Below are positions 1-7,665 of a stretch of DNA of 64,000 bases, piece after piece. The translations under genes and the position numbers were made by a program. The stretch comes from Catelliglobosispora koreensis DSM 44566. Its GTDB lineage: Bacteria > Actinomycetota > Actinomycetes > Mycobacteriales > Micromonosporaceae. The first letter of the stretch is position 1; the number at the start of each line of letters is the position of its first letter. The notes beneath the pieces are model-generated. The model was not told where the DNA came from. It was given only the letters and a program-made list of their open reading frames with translations, and made no database searches. The stretch covers positions 662,795-726,794 of the forward strand of contig NZ_KB903249.1 of the NCBI RefSeq assembly GCF_000379685.1, given 5' to 3'.

Positions 1-135
1 TTCGTGAATGTCGCGGCGTGTCTCCACCGTTGCCCAGCCGGTGACACCGCGCAGGCGGCGCTGCCAAACCTTCACATAGGACAGTGTCACGCTGAAGGCG
101 AAGATGACCGAGACGCCGAGAAGCACCAGAATCAT
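1..135 (-). CDS. Membrane protein, N-terminal fragment (runs off the window)
   Basis: The minus strand is open from an ATG at 135 to the window edge, giving 45 residues. It starts with an uncharged hydrophobic stretch (MILVLLGVSVIFAFSVTL) that looks like a membrane segment, followed by a basic segment (KVWQRRLRG). The ATG overlaps the stop of the upstream MOSC-like gene in an ATGA arrangement, so the two are probably translated together. The family cannot be told from this fragment. Confidence 0.6.
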   Translation of the reverse strand, partial: MILVLLGVSVIFAFSVTLSYVKVWQRRLRGVTGWATVETRRDIHE

Positions 136-605
136 GGCGCCATTGTGCGCTGATGCTGGGCTTGCGCGATTGTTATCCCGTTGGCTGGACGGTCCTCTAT
201 GGACACCGGATCGCCGGCCCACACCTCGCCGGGCTCCAGCACGCGCAGCCATGCGCCAGGCCGGTTCGAGCGGGCGAAGGTTTTCATCCAGCGGGGCTCG
301 CCCATCATGTGCTGAAACGCGATATCGAGGATGCGCCCAGGCACCAACTGCACCATCAGCCGTGGGCCGATGCGCCATGTTTCGCCGATGACCGCGTTGC
401 CCAGATCGAGGTCCTCGGTGGTGATGGTCTCGCCGAAGAGCCCGTTGGGGAGCCGGCGGCTAAGCCGTGCTTGCCACCAGTCGTAGTCGTCCCGGGCATA
501 GGCGTAAACGTCATCGCCAACGGGCACCGTGACCAGGTGGTCGACGGGGTGTTTGCTGAAGCCCGCGCCGGGCTGGGGCAGATTGACCGAGAGGATTCTG
601 CTCAC
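132..605 (-). CDS. Degenerate MOSC-domain protein (YiiM-like), probably decaying
   Basis: The 157-residue product resembles the YiiM-type MOSC family, whose members deliver or use the molybdenum cofactor sulfur. Recognisable pieces are the opening MSRILSVN, VYAYARDDYDWW, NGLFGETITTEDLDL, VIGETWRIG and GAWLRVLEPGEVWAGDPV. Typical members are about 210-220 residues. Here the GD...HHGG segment normally just before VYAYA is missing, the usual PRIPC motif reads PGRILDIAF so the key cysteine is gone, and the C-terminus stops early. The GTG start has only a weak ribosome site. The frame is intact and coupled to the next gene, so it may still be made, but MOSC activity looks unlikely. Comparison with family members is from memory. 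Confidence 0.6.
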   Translation of the reverse strand: MSRILSVNLPQPGAGFSKHPVDHLVTVPVGDDVYAYARDDYDWWQARLSRRLPNGLFGETITTEDLDLGNAVIGETWRIGPRLMVQLVPGRILDIAFQHMMGEPRWMKTFARSNRPGAWLRVLEPGEVWAGDPVSIEDRPANGITIAQAQHQRTMAP

Positions 606-694
606 GCCTGGAAGCTAACCACTGCTGGTCATCGGCGCCACGTAATTTCACCGATGGTAGGGTATTCATGATACTCGATCTAAGGAGATCGCGA

Positions 695-2320
695 ATGAAG
701 ATCAGATCATTAGTGGCGATCGTCGCTGCGACCCTCCTGACCATCAGCGCCGCACCTGCCGTCAGTGCGGCCGAAGCCGGATTACCGGCAGCCACGGGTC
801 CAGTGATCCAAGCCGGCGGATTCGACCTGACCCGGCCCGAAGTAGTGGCAACAGGAATGCAGGTGCCATGGGGCCTGGGGTTCCTGCCCGATGGCAGCGC
901 GCTCGCGGCGGAAAGGGGCACAGCGCGGATCTTCCGCCTGCGTCCCGGCATGGCTCCTGTTCAGGTGGCCACCGTCCCCGGGGTGGTGCCCAGCGGTGAA
1001 GCCGGCCTGCTGGGGCTGGCCGTATCACCAAATTACGCGACCGATGGATTCGTCTACGTCTATCACACGGCTAGCGCCGATAACCGCATCGTCCGGTTCA
1101 GATTGGACAGTCCGGCCACGGTGCAGGTGGTGCGATCCGGCATCCCCAAGGCGAGCGTTCACGACGGCGGCCGGATCGCGTTTGGGCCAGACGGCATGCT
1201 TTACGTGGGCACCGGTGATGCCAACAACACCGCCAACGCCCAGAATCTCAACACCACGGCGGGCAAAATCCTGCGTATGAACCCGGATGGGTCCGTTCCG
1301 CCGGGCAACCCGTTCAGCAACTCGGTCGTGTACAGCTATGGCCACCGCAACGTGCAAGGGCTTGCCTGGGACGCGCAGGGACGGCTGTATGCCACCGAGT
1401 TCGGCCAGAACACGACCGACGAGGTAAACCAGATCGTGGCGGGCGGCAACTATGGCTGGCCGACGTGCGAAGGCACTTGCAGCAACCCGCAGTTCCGCAA
1501 TCCCATCGTCACCTGGACGACGGCCGAAGCCTCGCCCAGTGGTGCGGCAATCGCCAACGGAACCTTGTTCGCAGCCGCTTTGCGGGGTACCAGGCTGTGG
1601 CTGGTGCCGCTCAACGGAAGCGGCGGCACTAGCGGGCCACCGTCTTCTGAGTTGCAAGGCGCCTATGGCCGAATCCGTACCGTCGTGATTGGACCGGACG
1701 GCTACCTGTGGATCGCGACCAGTAACCGGGACGGCCGGGGTACCCCGATCGCCACCGACGATCGTGTGGTCCGCTTCCCGCCAAGTACCAGTGGTGGCAC
1801 CGTTTTTGAGGACACCTTCGAGACCAATCGCGGCTGGGTGGCCAATCCAAACGGGACAGACACGGCAACCTCGGGCCGCCTCGAACGCGGCGACCCGGAA
1901 GCCACCACTTCAGGTGGCGCTACCTATCAGCTGGGCACCACGACGAGCGGCGTTAACTGTCTCGTGACCGGGCGTCTGGCCAATGGTTCCGTTGGTGCCA
2001 ACGACATTGATGGTGGCAGCACTTCGATGCGGTCCCCGGCTATCGCGTTGCCCAGTGGGCGGCCGTTGACGCTGTCACTGCGCTTTTACTTGGCACACCT
2101 GAACAATGCCAGCAGTGCCGACTATTTCCGGGTACGCGTCAATAATGTTGTGGTGTTTGAAAGACTCGGCGCGGCTTCCAATGTCGCCGCATCCTGGCAG
2201 ACGGCCAGCGCCGACATTTCATCATTCGCCGGTCAGTCGATCACCGTGACGGTTGAGGCCGCCGACGCCAGTGGCGCCAGCCTGGTCGAAGCCGCCGTGG
2301 ACGATGTCCGCATAAGCTGA
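695..2320 (+). CDS. Secreted PQQ-dependent sugar dehydrogenase with C-terminal beta-sandwich
   Basis: This 541-residue protein has an N-terminal signal peptide ending near SAAPAVSAA. A six-bladed glucose/sorbosone dehydrogenase propeller follows (about residues 40-370), with family signatures VPWGLGFLPDGSALAAERG, VHDGGRIAFGPDGMLYVGTGD and SYGHRNVQGLAWD. Such enzymes oxidise aldose sugars outside the membrane using PQQ. Residues about 380-541 (EDTFETNRGWVANPNG to the end) look like an extra MAM/lectin-like beta-sandwich seen in secreted enzymes, possibly for carbohydrate binding. The ATG at 695 is preferred to one at 668 because AAGGAG (682-687) lies seven bases before it and the signal peptide begins there. 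A strong hairpin follows the stop. Confidence 0.85.
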   Translation: MKIRSLVAIVAATLLTISAAPAVSAAEAGLPAATGPVIQAGGFDLTRPEVVATGMQVPWGLGFLPDGSALAAERGTARIFRLRPGMAPVQVATVPGVVPSGEAGLLGLAVSPNYATDGFVYVYHTASADNRIVRFRLDSPATVQVVRSGIPKASVHDGGRIAFGPDGMLYVGTGDANNTANAQNLNTTAGKILRMNPDGSVPPGNPFSNSVVYSYGHRNVQGLAWDAQGRLYATEFGQNTTDEVNQIVAGGNYGWPTCEGTCSNPQFRNPIVTWTTAEASPSGAAIANGTLFAAALRGTRLWLVPLNGSGGTSGPPSSELQGAYGRIRTVVIGPDGYLWIATSNRDGRGTPIATDDRVVRFPPSTSGGTVFEDTFETNRGWVANPNGTDTATSGRLERGDPEATTSGGATYQLGTTTSGVNCLVTGRLANGSVGANDIDGGSTSMRSPAIALPSGRPLTLSLRFYLAHLNNASSADYFRVRVNNVVVFERLGAASNVAASWQTASADISSFAGQSITVTVEAADASGASLVEAAVDDVRIS

Positions 2321-2325
2321 CCTCT

Positions 2326-2357
2326 AACCGGGGCCTGGTGTATGCCAGGCCCCGGTT
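2326..2357. terminator. Bidirectional terminator hairpin
   Basis: A 13-bp perfect inverted repeat (AACCGGGGCCTGG and its complement) with a six-base loop lies six bases after the sugar dehydrogenase stop. The S1 protease converges from the other side, so the hairpin could serve both genes. Confidence 0.75.
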
Positions 2358-2396
2358 GCCCTGTGCGCCCTCGCGCCCAGAACCCATTGCCGTGCT

Positions 2397-3290
2397 TCAG
2401 ACCTCGGGCAACTGCAGCCCGTAGTAGCTCATCACCGGCGGCAGCGGCTGGAAGGCTGAGCGATGTCCAGGCCCGTCGCAGGCCACCCCGTTGGAGCCGG
2501 ACAGGATGCCGAAGGCGCCATATTTCGATCGCGAGCCGTAACCACCGCGGGTGCTGATAAGCGGAGCTCCTGAGTCGCCCGCGGCGGTGCAGGCGTCGGT
2601 CTCGATGAGTCCGTAAACCACGCCCTGCTGGAAGTGGTACGTCGCGTTTTTGGCTAGCACGGTGCCGCATGTCGTCCCCGTGGTCCGCCCGGTCTTGCAC
2701 ACCGACGTCCCGACTGCCACATCGGCCACCCCGCCGATGCGCGCATATCCGGTCTGGAAGGCGACCTCGCTGCGTGGCGTCAACGGGCTGACGTCACTGA
2801 CTCGCAGTAAGCCGAAGTCAGAGCCGGGGAAGGTGGCAGAGTGGGCTGGCCCGATCATGGCGCCACCCTCGCCCCACCACGGGCTCTGCGCTCCGATTAG
2901 GCAGTGGCCGGCGGTTATCAAGTAGAAGGTGCTGCCGTACTGGGTGACGAGGCCCGTGGTGCAGGGGCGGCCGTCATAGCTGTTCATCGCCTGTCCGCCC
3001 CTGAGGATCGCGGTGGTCTGCACCGGAGCGGAGCTGACCGTCCGTACAGGACGGTGGCGCGAAACGGCCGCGGTGAACTCTCGCGAGGCGGTGCCGGCCA
3101 CCCTAACAACTACTTCACCGGTCGCGGGGTCGATCACCGCCGAGCTGCCTACCGGGGCGAGCTCCGCCAGCCGGTCACGAAGTGAGGCACGTGCTTCCGC
3201 TGTCGCCGCCATCGTGGGCACAGCCGGGGTGAGAATGATTCCAGCCGCCATCGCGAGGATCGCCAGGCTTCTCGCTGCTACGAAACGCAT
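2397..3290 (-). CDS. Secreted S1-family serine protease (streptogrisin-like)
   Basis: The 297-residue product has a signal peptide (MRFVAARSLAILAMAAG), a propeptide and a chymotrypsin-like domain. The catalytic triad is visible as His129 (LITAGHC), Asp158 (SDFGLL) and Ser240 (AAGDSGAPL). Cysteine pairs at 110/130 and 198/208 match the usual disulfides. It should be an extracellular endopeptidase. The ATG at 3290 is chosen over the longer frame because GGAGG (complement of 3296-3300) precedes it and the signal peptide starts there. A related protease lies at 45.7-46.6 kb with the same layout but modest identity. Substrate preference cannot be read. Confidence 0.88.
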   Translation of the reverse strand: MRFVAARSLAILAMAAGIILTPAVPTMAATAEARASLRDRLAELAPVGSSAVIDPATGEVVVRVAGTASREFTAAVSRHRPVRTVSSAPVQTTAILRGGQAMNSYDGRPCTTGLVTQYGSTFYLITAGHCLIGAQSPWWGEGGAMIGPAHSATFPGSDFGLLRVSDVSPLTPRSEVAFQTGYARIGGVADVAVGTSVCKTGRTTGTTCGTVLAKNATYHFQQGVVYGLIETDACTAAGDSGAPLISTRGGYGSRSKYGAFGILSGSNGVACDGPGHRSAFQPLPPVMSYYGLQLPEV

Positions 3291-3646
3291 GCACGCCTCC
3301 ACCTCATAGAATGTGCATGCATCTATATCAGGGATGGCGATGCCCGGCAACAGTGAGTCTCATCTGCAATGAACGCAGGTGGTCACTGCCGTGAATCCAA
3401 TGTAGACACCAGCGGTCTGGGTGGGCAGCCGCATACTACATTGATTAGAACGAATGTCCTAAGTGGACGCTTGTCAATATGATCTATGTCTCACTCGACA
3501 TTGGGTCACTAGGCAATAACGATATGTGAGTCAGAATTCCCGGAGGCCACAATGGAAGGAAGACAAACGCGGGCGTAAAGCACGCGTGCCGACAAGTGAT
3601 ATCGCTGGCATGCGACGGTCAGCCTGAATCCAACGCGAGGATAAAC
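3291..3646. other. Divergent intergenic region with an 8-codon mini-ORF
   Basis: This 356-nt region separates the divergent S1 protease and the prenyltransferase and is richer in A/T than its surroundings. A mini-ORF (3552-3578, product MEGRQTRA) sits behind a strong CGGAGG ribosome site (3541-3546). No other gene is apparent. Promoters for both flanking genes must lie here but I cannot fix them. Confidence 0.4.
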
Positions 3647-4783
3647 ATGCGCGGCTTGTCTGTTGCGGGGCAATTGAGTGCTCACTTAGCAGGGCTATGC
3701 GACGTTCTCGGATTGGACCAGTCTGCATCGATTGAGCTGATGATGGACCTCCTGGGTTCCAACGGCTCGCGCCTGCTGTCTGAGCCACCTCCATGGCCGT
3801 CCAATGTGGCCGATGACCATACTCCAGTGGAATATTCGGTGGCCTTTAATGGCGCCGAACCGCCGTCGCTGAGGATTCTGGGTGAGGCTCTGGGTTCGCC
3901 GCCAAGTGCGCAGGCGAATATGCGTGCCGGCTACAAATTCATTGATTCGCAAGTTACTAAATTCGGCCTGTCGACTAAGCGGCTAAATGCGGTCAAGGAT
4001 CTCTTCGCCACCGAACAACCCCAAGGCGCATTCGCGCTCTGGAGTTCGCTGGTATTCCGCAGTGGGCGGGCGCCCGAGTTCAAGGTTTACCTCAATCCGG
4101 AAGTCAGGGGAGTCGACCAGGCTCCGGCTCTTGTCGGTGAAGCGTTGGACCGTCTCAAATTAGGCGGGTCATACCAGTCGCTTTTGGACCGCGTCATCCG
4201 GCCAGGCGAGCTGGGTCTGCAGGACCGGATCAGTTTCTTCGCGCTGGATCTGGACGACGGGCCACAAGCCCGCGTCAAGCTTTACCTGACCCACCACCAT
4301 GCTGACGTGCACGACATCGCCCGCGCCGCACGTGTGGTCAGCGGTGTCGACCCATCCGAAGTCGCGGAGTTCTGTTCGCTGGCAGCCGGCACCAGCCGCT
4401 TCAGCGGCAGGCCGCTGGTGGGTAGTTACACCCTGACGGAAGGCTCTGATGAGCCGGTCGGATACAGCATCTACGTGCCGATTCGCAGCTACGTCAGCGA
4501 TGACCAGGAAGCCCGCGACAAAGCGGTGGCACTGCTTAAACGCTACGGATTCGACGCCGGGATCCTGGACCAGGCGTTAGCCCAGCTAACGCAACGGCCG
4601 CTTCGCGATGGCGTCGGGCTGATACCGCACGTCTCGCTGCGATTAGGCCCGCCGCGGCCAGGCGTCACGGTCTACCTGTCGGCCGAGACCTACAGCGTCT
4701 TCCCACCGCGATCGAAACAGATACCGGCGGCTCGCAGCCCAGTGGAGCGTGGCAGCACCCGCACCACGGCGACGATCCGCTGA
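3647..4783 (+). CDS. iptA: Tryptophan dimethylallyltransferase (bacterial DMATS/ABBA prenyltransferase)
   Basis: This 378-residue protein matches bacterial aromatic prenyltransferases of the DMATS type. The N-terminal region contains the family-typical PPPWPSNVADDHTPVEYSV, and later segments such as ARVKLYLTHH, VGYSIYVPIRSYVSDD and HVSLRLGPPRPGVTVYL fit the antiparallel ABBA barrel. Known bacterial relatives attach a dimethylallyl group to the indole ring of tryptophan. The following gene is tryptophanase, 17 bases downstream, the same pairing as the characterised 6-DMATS/tryptophanase pair of Streptomyces sp. SN-593. The likely product is a dimethylallyl-indole. The ATG at 3647 has GAGG six bases before it; an in-frame GTG at 3596 would add 17 residues. 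Regiospecificity cannot be inferred. Confidence 0.85.
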   Translation: MRGLSVAGQLSAHLAGLCDVLGLDQSASIELMMDLLGSNGSRLLSEPPPWPSNVADDHTPVEYSVAFNGAEPPSLRILGEALGSPPSAQANMRAGYKFIDSQVTKFGLSTKRLNAVKDLFATEQPQGAFALWSSLVFRSGRAPEFKVYLNPEVRGVDQAPALVGEALDRLKLGGSYQSLLDRVIRPGELGLQDRISFFALDLDDGPQARVKLYLTHHHADVHDIARAARVVSGVDPSEVAEFCSLAAGTSRFSGRPLVGSYTLTEGSDEPVGYSIYVPIRSYVSDDQEARDKAVALLKRYGFDAGILDQALAQLTQRPLRDGVGLIPHVSLRLGPPRPGVTVYLSAETYSVFPPRSKQIPAARSPVERGSTRTTATIR

Positions 4784-4800
4784 TTGCAAAGGAGTGAGCC

Positions 4801-6324
4801 ATGTCCGTTGATCCGATGAGGATGCCGCCGCCGTACCGCATCAAAGTCGTCGAGCCGATTCCCTTCCTCACCGCCGAACAACGGCAGCAGGCTCTCGCGG
4901 ACGCCGGCTACAACCCGTTCAACCTGCGGGCAGATCAGATAACGGTTGACCTGCTTTCCGATTCAGGCACCGGTGCCACCTCCGCCGCCCAGGAAGCCGC
5001 TGCCGCCGTCGGCGATGAAACCTATGCCGGCGCCCGTTCCTGGTTCCGGTTCCGTGATGAGGTCAGCGACCTCACGGGGTACCCCTTCATCCTTCCGGTC
5101 CACCAAGGCCGGGCTGGCGAACGCATTCTTTTCAGCAGCCTGCTCAAGCCGGGCCAGATTTGCATCAGCAACACTCACTTCGATACCACTCACGCCAACG
5201 TCGTCCTGGCAGGTGCCGAGGCGAGGGACCTGCCTTGCCCGCAGGCCGCCGATCTCGACAGCGACGAACCGTTCAAGGGCAACATCGACCTCGACGCCCT
5301 TGAGGAGGTCCTCAAAGGACCGGACGGCAAACGCGTCGGGCTGGTCCTTATGACGATCACCAACAATGGGCTCGGTGCGCAGCCTGCCTCGATCGCGAAT
5401 ATCGCCGCCACCAGCGAGCTTTGCCGTCGTCATGGCGTGCCGTTTTTCCTTGACGCAGCACGCTTCGCCGAAAACGCGTGGCTAGTCAGCCAGCGGGAGC
5501 CCGACTTCCGGGATTGGACGCCAAGGCAGATCGCCACACATGCTTTCGGCCTCGCCGACGGTTGTGTGGTGAGCTTGAAGAAGGACGGGATGTCTCCCGT
5601 CGGCGGCTTTATCGGCTTGCGCGACGAAAACCTGCATACGGTATGTGAAGCGAATCTGATTGCTACGGAAGGGTTTTCCACCTACGGTGGGCTGTCGGGA
5701 CGTGACCTTGAGCGGCTTGCGCAAGGGCTCCGTGAGGTAGTCGATCCCGCATACCTGAGCACCCGTGCCGCATCGACCGCCCGGCTCGCACAGATGATCA
5801 ACGATGCTGGCGTCGACACTGTTCAGCCGCCAGGAATTCACGCCCTGTACCTCAACGCGGGCCGGCTGCTGCCCCACCTTTCACCGCATGAATTTCCCGG
5901 GCATTCCCTGGTATGCCAGCTTTATCTCGAAGGTGGCATCAGATGCGCCGAGCTTGGGTCGCTGTATTTGGGGCAGATGGACAACGAGCACCGGCTCGTG
6001 ACCCCGGCGCCTTTTGAGCTGGTGCGTCTGGCGATCCCGCGCCGGGTCTACACCGAGGACCATTTTGTGTACGTGGCTGCCGTCCTAGCGCACATCGCCA
6101 AGGATCCCAGCCGGGTGCCCGGGCACCGCATCGTCTCCGCGCCAAACCTGTTGCGCCACTTCAAGGTGCGGCTTGAGCCAGCGCCTCCAGTTACGGGCGC
6201 CTCGCCAGTTGCCGCAGCCCCTGTGGCTGATGCCGCCGCCGACTCCGCGGTTGACACGGCGGAACCAGCGAAACCTCAGGCGAAGAAGGGTTTTCTGTGG
6301 TCACGCGCTAACCGGAAGGCGTGA
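4801..6324 (+). CDS. tnaA: Tryptophanase (tryptophan indole-lyase)
   Basis: This is a 507-residue PLP-dependent beta-eliminating lyase. The Schiff-base lysine motif SLKKDGMSPVGGF places the catalytic lysine at residue 260/261, matching the SAKKDAMVPMGG site of E. coli TnaA. Other family segments are TNNGLGAQPAS and FFLDAARFAENAW. It would split tryptophan or prenyl-tryptophan into the indole, pyruvate and ammonia, working with the upstream prenyltransferase. AAAGGAG (4788-4794) precedes the ATG. About 45 extra residues at the C-terminus are Ala/Pro-rich and end in a basic tail (WSRANRKA), unlike E. coli TnaA. Its last 24 bases overlap the convergent cvnD gene. Confidence 0.92.
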   Translation: MSVDPMRMPPPYRIKVVEPIPFLTAEQRQQALADAGYNPFNLRADQITVDLLSDSGTGATSAAQEAAAAVGDETYAGARSWFRFRDEVSDLTGYPFILPVHQGRAGERILFSSLLKPGQICISNTHFDTTHANVVLAGAEARDLPCPQAADLDSDEPFKGNIDLDALEEVLKGPDGKRVGLVLMTITNNGLGAQPASIANIAATSELCRRHGVPFFLDAARFAENAWLVSQREPDFRDWTPRQIATHAFGLADGCVVSLKKDGMSPVGGFIGLRDENLHTVCEANLIATEGFSTYGGLSGRDLERLAQGLREVVDPAYLSTRAASTARLAQMINDAGVDTVQPPGIHALYLNAGRLLPHLSPHEFPGHSLVCQLYLEGGIRCAELGSLYLGQMDNEHRLVTPAPFELVRLAIPRRVYTEDHFVYVAAVLAHIAKDPSRVPGHRIVSAPNLLRHFKVRLEPAPPVTGASPVAAAPVADAAADSAVDTAEPAKPQAKKGFLWSRANRKA

Positions 6325-6861
6325 CATCGCGTGCCGGACAAGCCCGATCAGCGCCAGTTTGCTCGACGCCCGATCCCTTGCGTCGCACCACACCAGCGGC
6401 ACGTCCGCATTCAGTTCCAGCGCCGAGCGGATCTCTTCCTCGGTGTAGGCGCACGTGCCGTTGAACTGATTGACGGCCGCGACGAACGGGATCTCCCGCC
6501 GTTCGAAGTAGTCGATCGCTGGGAAGCTGGACTCGAGTCTTCTCGTGTCCAGGAGCACGATAGCGCCGACGGCTCCCTGCGCTAGTTCGTCCCACATAAA
6601 CCAGAACCGGTCCTGCCCGGGCGTGCCGAAAAGGTAGAGCACCACGTTTGGGCTGATCGTGATCCGCCCAAAGTCCAGGGCGACAGTTGTTTGCGTCTTG
6701 CTTTCCACACCTGTGACGTCGTCAATGCCGACACTCGCCTGTGTCAGGAGTTCCTCTGTTGTCAACGGGGGAATCTCGCTGACCGATCCCACCAGGGTCG
6801 TCTTGCCAGCGCCGAAGCCGCCGGCCACCACTATCTTGACCGATCTGCGATCCACGGCCAT
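6301..6861 (-). CDS. cvnD: Conservon GTPase CvnD
   Basis: This 186-residue Ras-like small GTPase has a P-loop (GGFGAGKTT, residues 14-22), a G3-like element (FGTPGQDRFWFMW) and a late AVNQFNG element in the NKxD position. It is the last gene of a four-gene conservon (cvnA-D), a GPCR-like signalling module known from Streptomyces, in which CvnD joins the membrane kinase CvnA, the roadblock protein CvnB and the DUF742 protein CvnC. Its start overlaps the cvnC stop by one base (TGATG). Its stop lies inside the opposing tnaA gene. Confidence 0.9.
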   Translation of the reverse strand: MAVDRRSVKIVVAGGFGAGKTTLVGSVSEIPPLTTEELLTQASVGIDDVTGVESKTQTTVALDFGRITISPNVVLYLFGTPGQDRFWFMWDELAQGAVGAIVLLDTRRLESSFPAIDYFERREIPFVAAVNQFNGTCAYTEEEIRSALELNADVPLVWCDARDRASSKLALIGLVRHAMSRLPVSA

Positions 6862-7238
6862 CAGTCCCTCACATCTAGTTCTCTCTGGAGACCGGCGAGA
6901 ACCATCTCCAGCAGCCGCTTGTCCACGATCTTTTCCTGCGCTGGGGTACCGACGCCCAGATACCCCTGCTCAAGAAGGACATCAACCATCACCTTGACGA
7001 TGGTGAGAGGCAGATGTAGGTAGGCACCTATCTCCGCGATGGACATCCAGTTGGCGCATTGCCTGACGATCTCCAGGAATTCTGGTTCCAGTCTTCTGGT
7101 ATCAACTGGCAGCGCGTAGACCTGTGTCGCGAGATCCAGGTCGCTTGCCTTTGGCGTTGTGCGTCCATTGACGAGGACATACCAGGGGACTAGCCGCCCA
7201 GCATCAGCCTCGTCGCCGTCCCACACGTCATATGCCAT
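6861..7238 (-). CDS. cvnC: Conservon DUF742 protein CvnC
   Basis: This 125-residue DUF742 protein shows the usual opening (VPWYVLVNGRTTP), a middle stretch LPVDTRRLEPEFLEIV and a winged-helix-like end (SIAEIGAYLHLPLTIVKVMV). DUF742 proteins are conserved adaptors in conservons. I use the ATG at 7238 (MAYDVWDG), which overlaps the cvnB end by 11 bases. A longer frame from 7280 would overlap cvnB by 53 bases and adds no recognisable sequence. Confidence 0.85.
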   Translation of the reverse strand: MAYDVWDGDEADAGRLVPWYVLVNGRTTPKASDLDLATQVYALPVDTRRLEPEFLEIVRQCANWMSIAEIGAYLHLPLTIVKVMVDVLLEQGYLGVGTPAQEKIVDKRLLEMVLAGLQRELDVRD

Positions 7239-7665
7239 GAACCACGCCTGAGACGCCGTCGGGCGGCAACGTGGAAGCACGTGGTGTCGTGCCGAGGTAA
7301 TCGCCGATACGCGTTACCAGACGGCTCATCTCGTATGCCACGGTTCCCAGATCGACAGCCTCGTCACAAAGCACGGCCAGGCGGGCGTTTTGCCCGGCGG
7401 CGGCGATGAACATGGTGCGGCCCTGGTATTCGATGACCACTTGCTGAACGGGCCCACTGTCGACACGCCGTCCGGTGCCCGCGGCGACGCTGTACATCGA
7501 TGAGGCACCGGCGGCCAGAATCTCGGCCACGTCTTGTGACAGCGATGACGACTTCTGGATGATCAGCCCGTCGGTGGACAGGACAACCGCATAGGCAACG
7601 TGGGGGATCTCTACGAGATCATCCAACATCCAAGCCAGATTATTTTGCATGTCGAGTTTGGTCAT
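7228..7665 (-). CDS. cvnB: Conservon roadblock/LC7 protein CvnB
   Basis: This 145-residue roadblock/LC7 protein carries the typical pattern of a hydrophobic helix followed by VVLSTDGLIIQKS, ILAAGASSMYSVA and QVVIEYQGRTMFIAAAG. Relatives dimerise and act as regulatory partners of small GTPases, here presumably CvnD. Its ATG overlaps the cvnA stop (ATGA), indicating coupled translation. Confidence 0.9.
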   Translation of the reverse strand: MTKLDMQNNLAWMLDDLVEIPHVAYAVVLSTDGLIIQKSSSLSQDVAEILAAGASSMYSVAAGTGRRVDSGPVQQVVIEYQGRTMFIAAAGQNARLAVLCDEAVDLGTVAYEMSRLVTRIGDYLGTTPRASTLPPDGVSGVVHGI

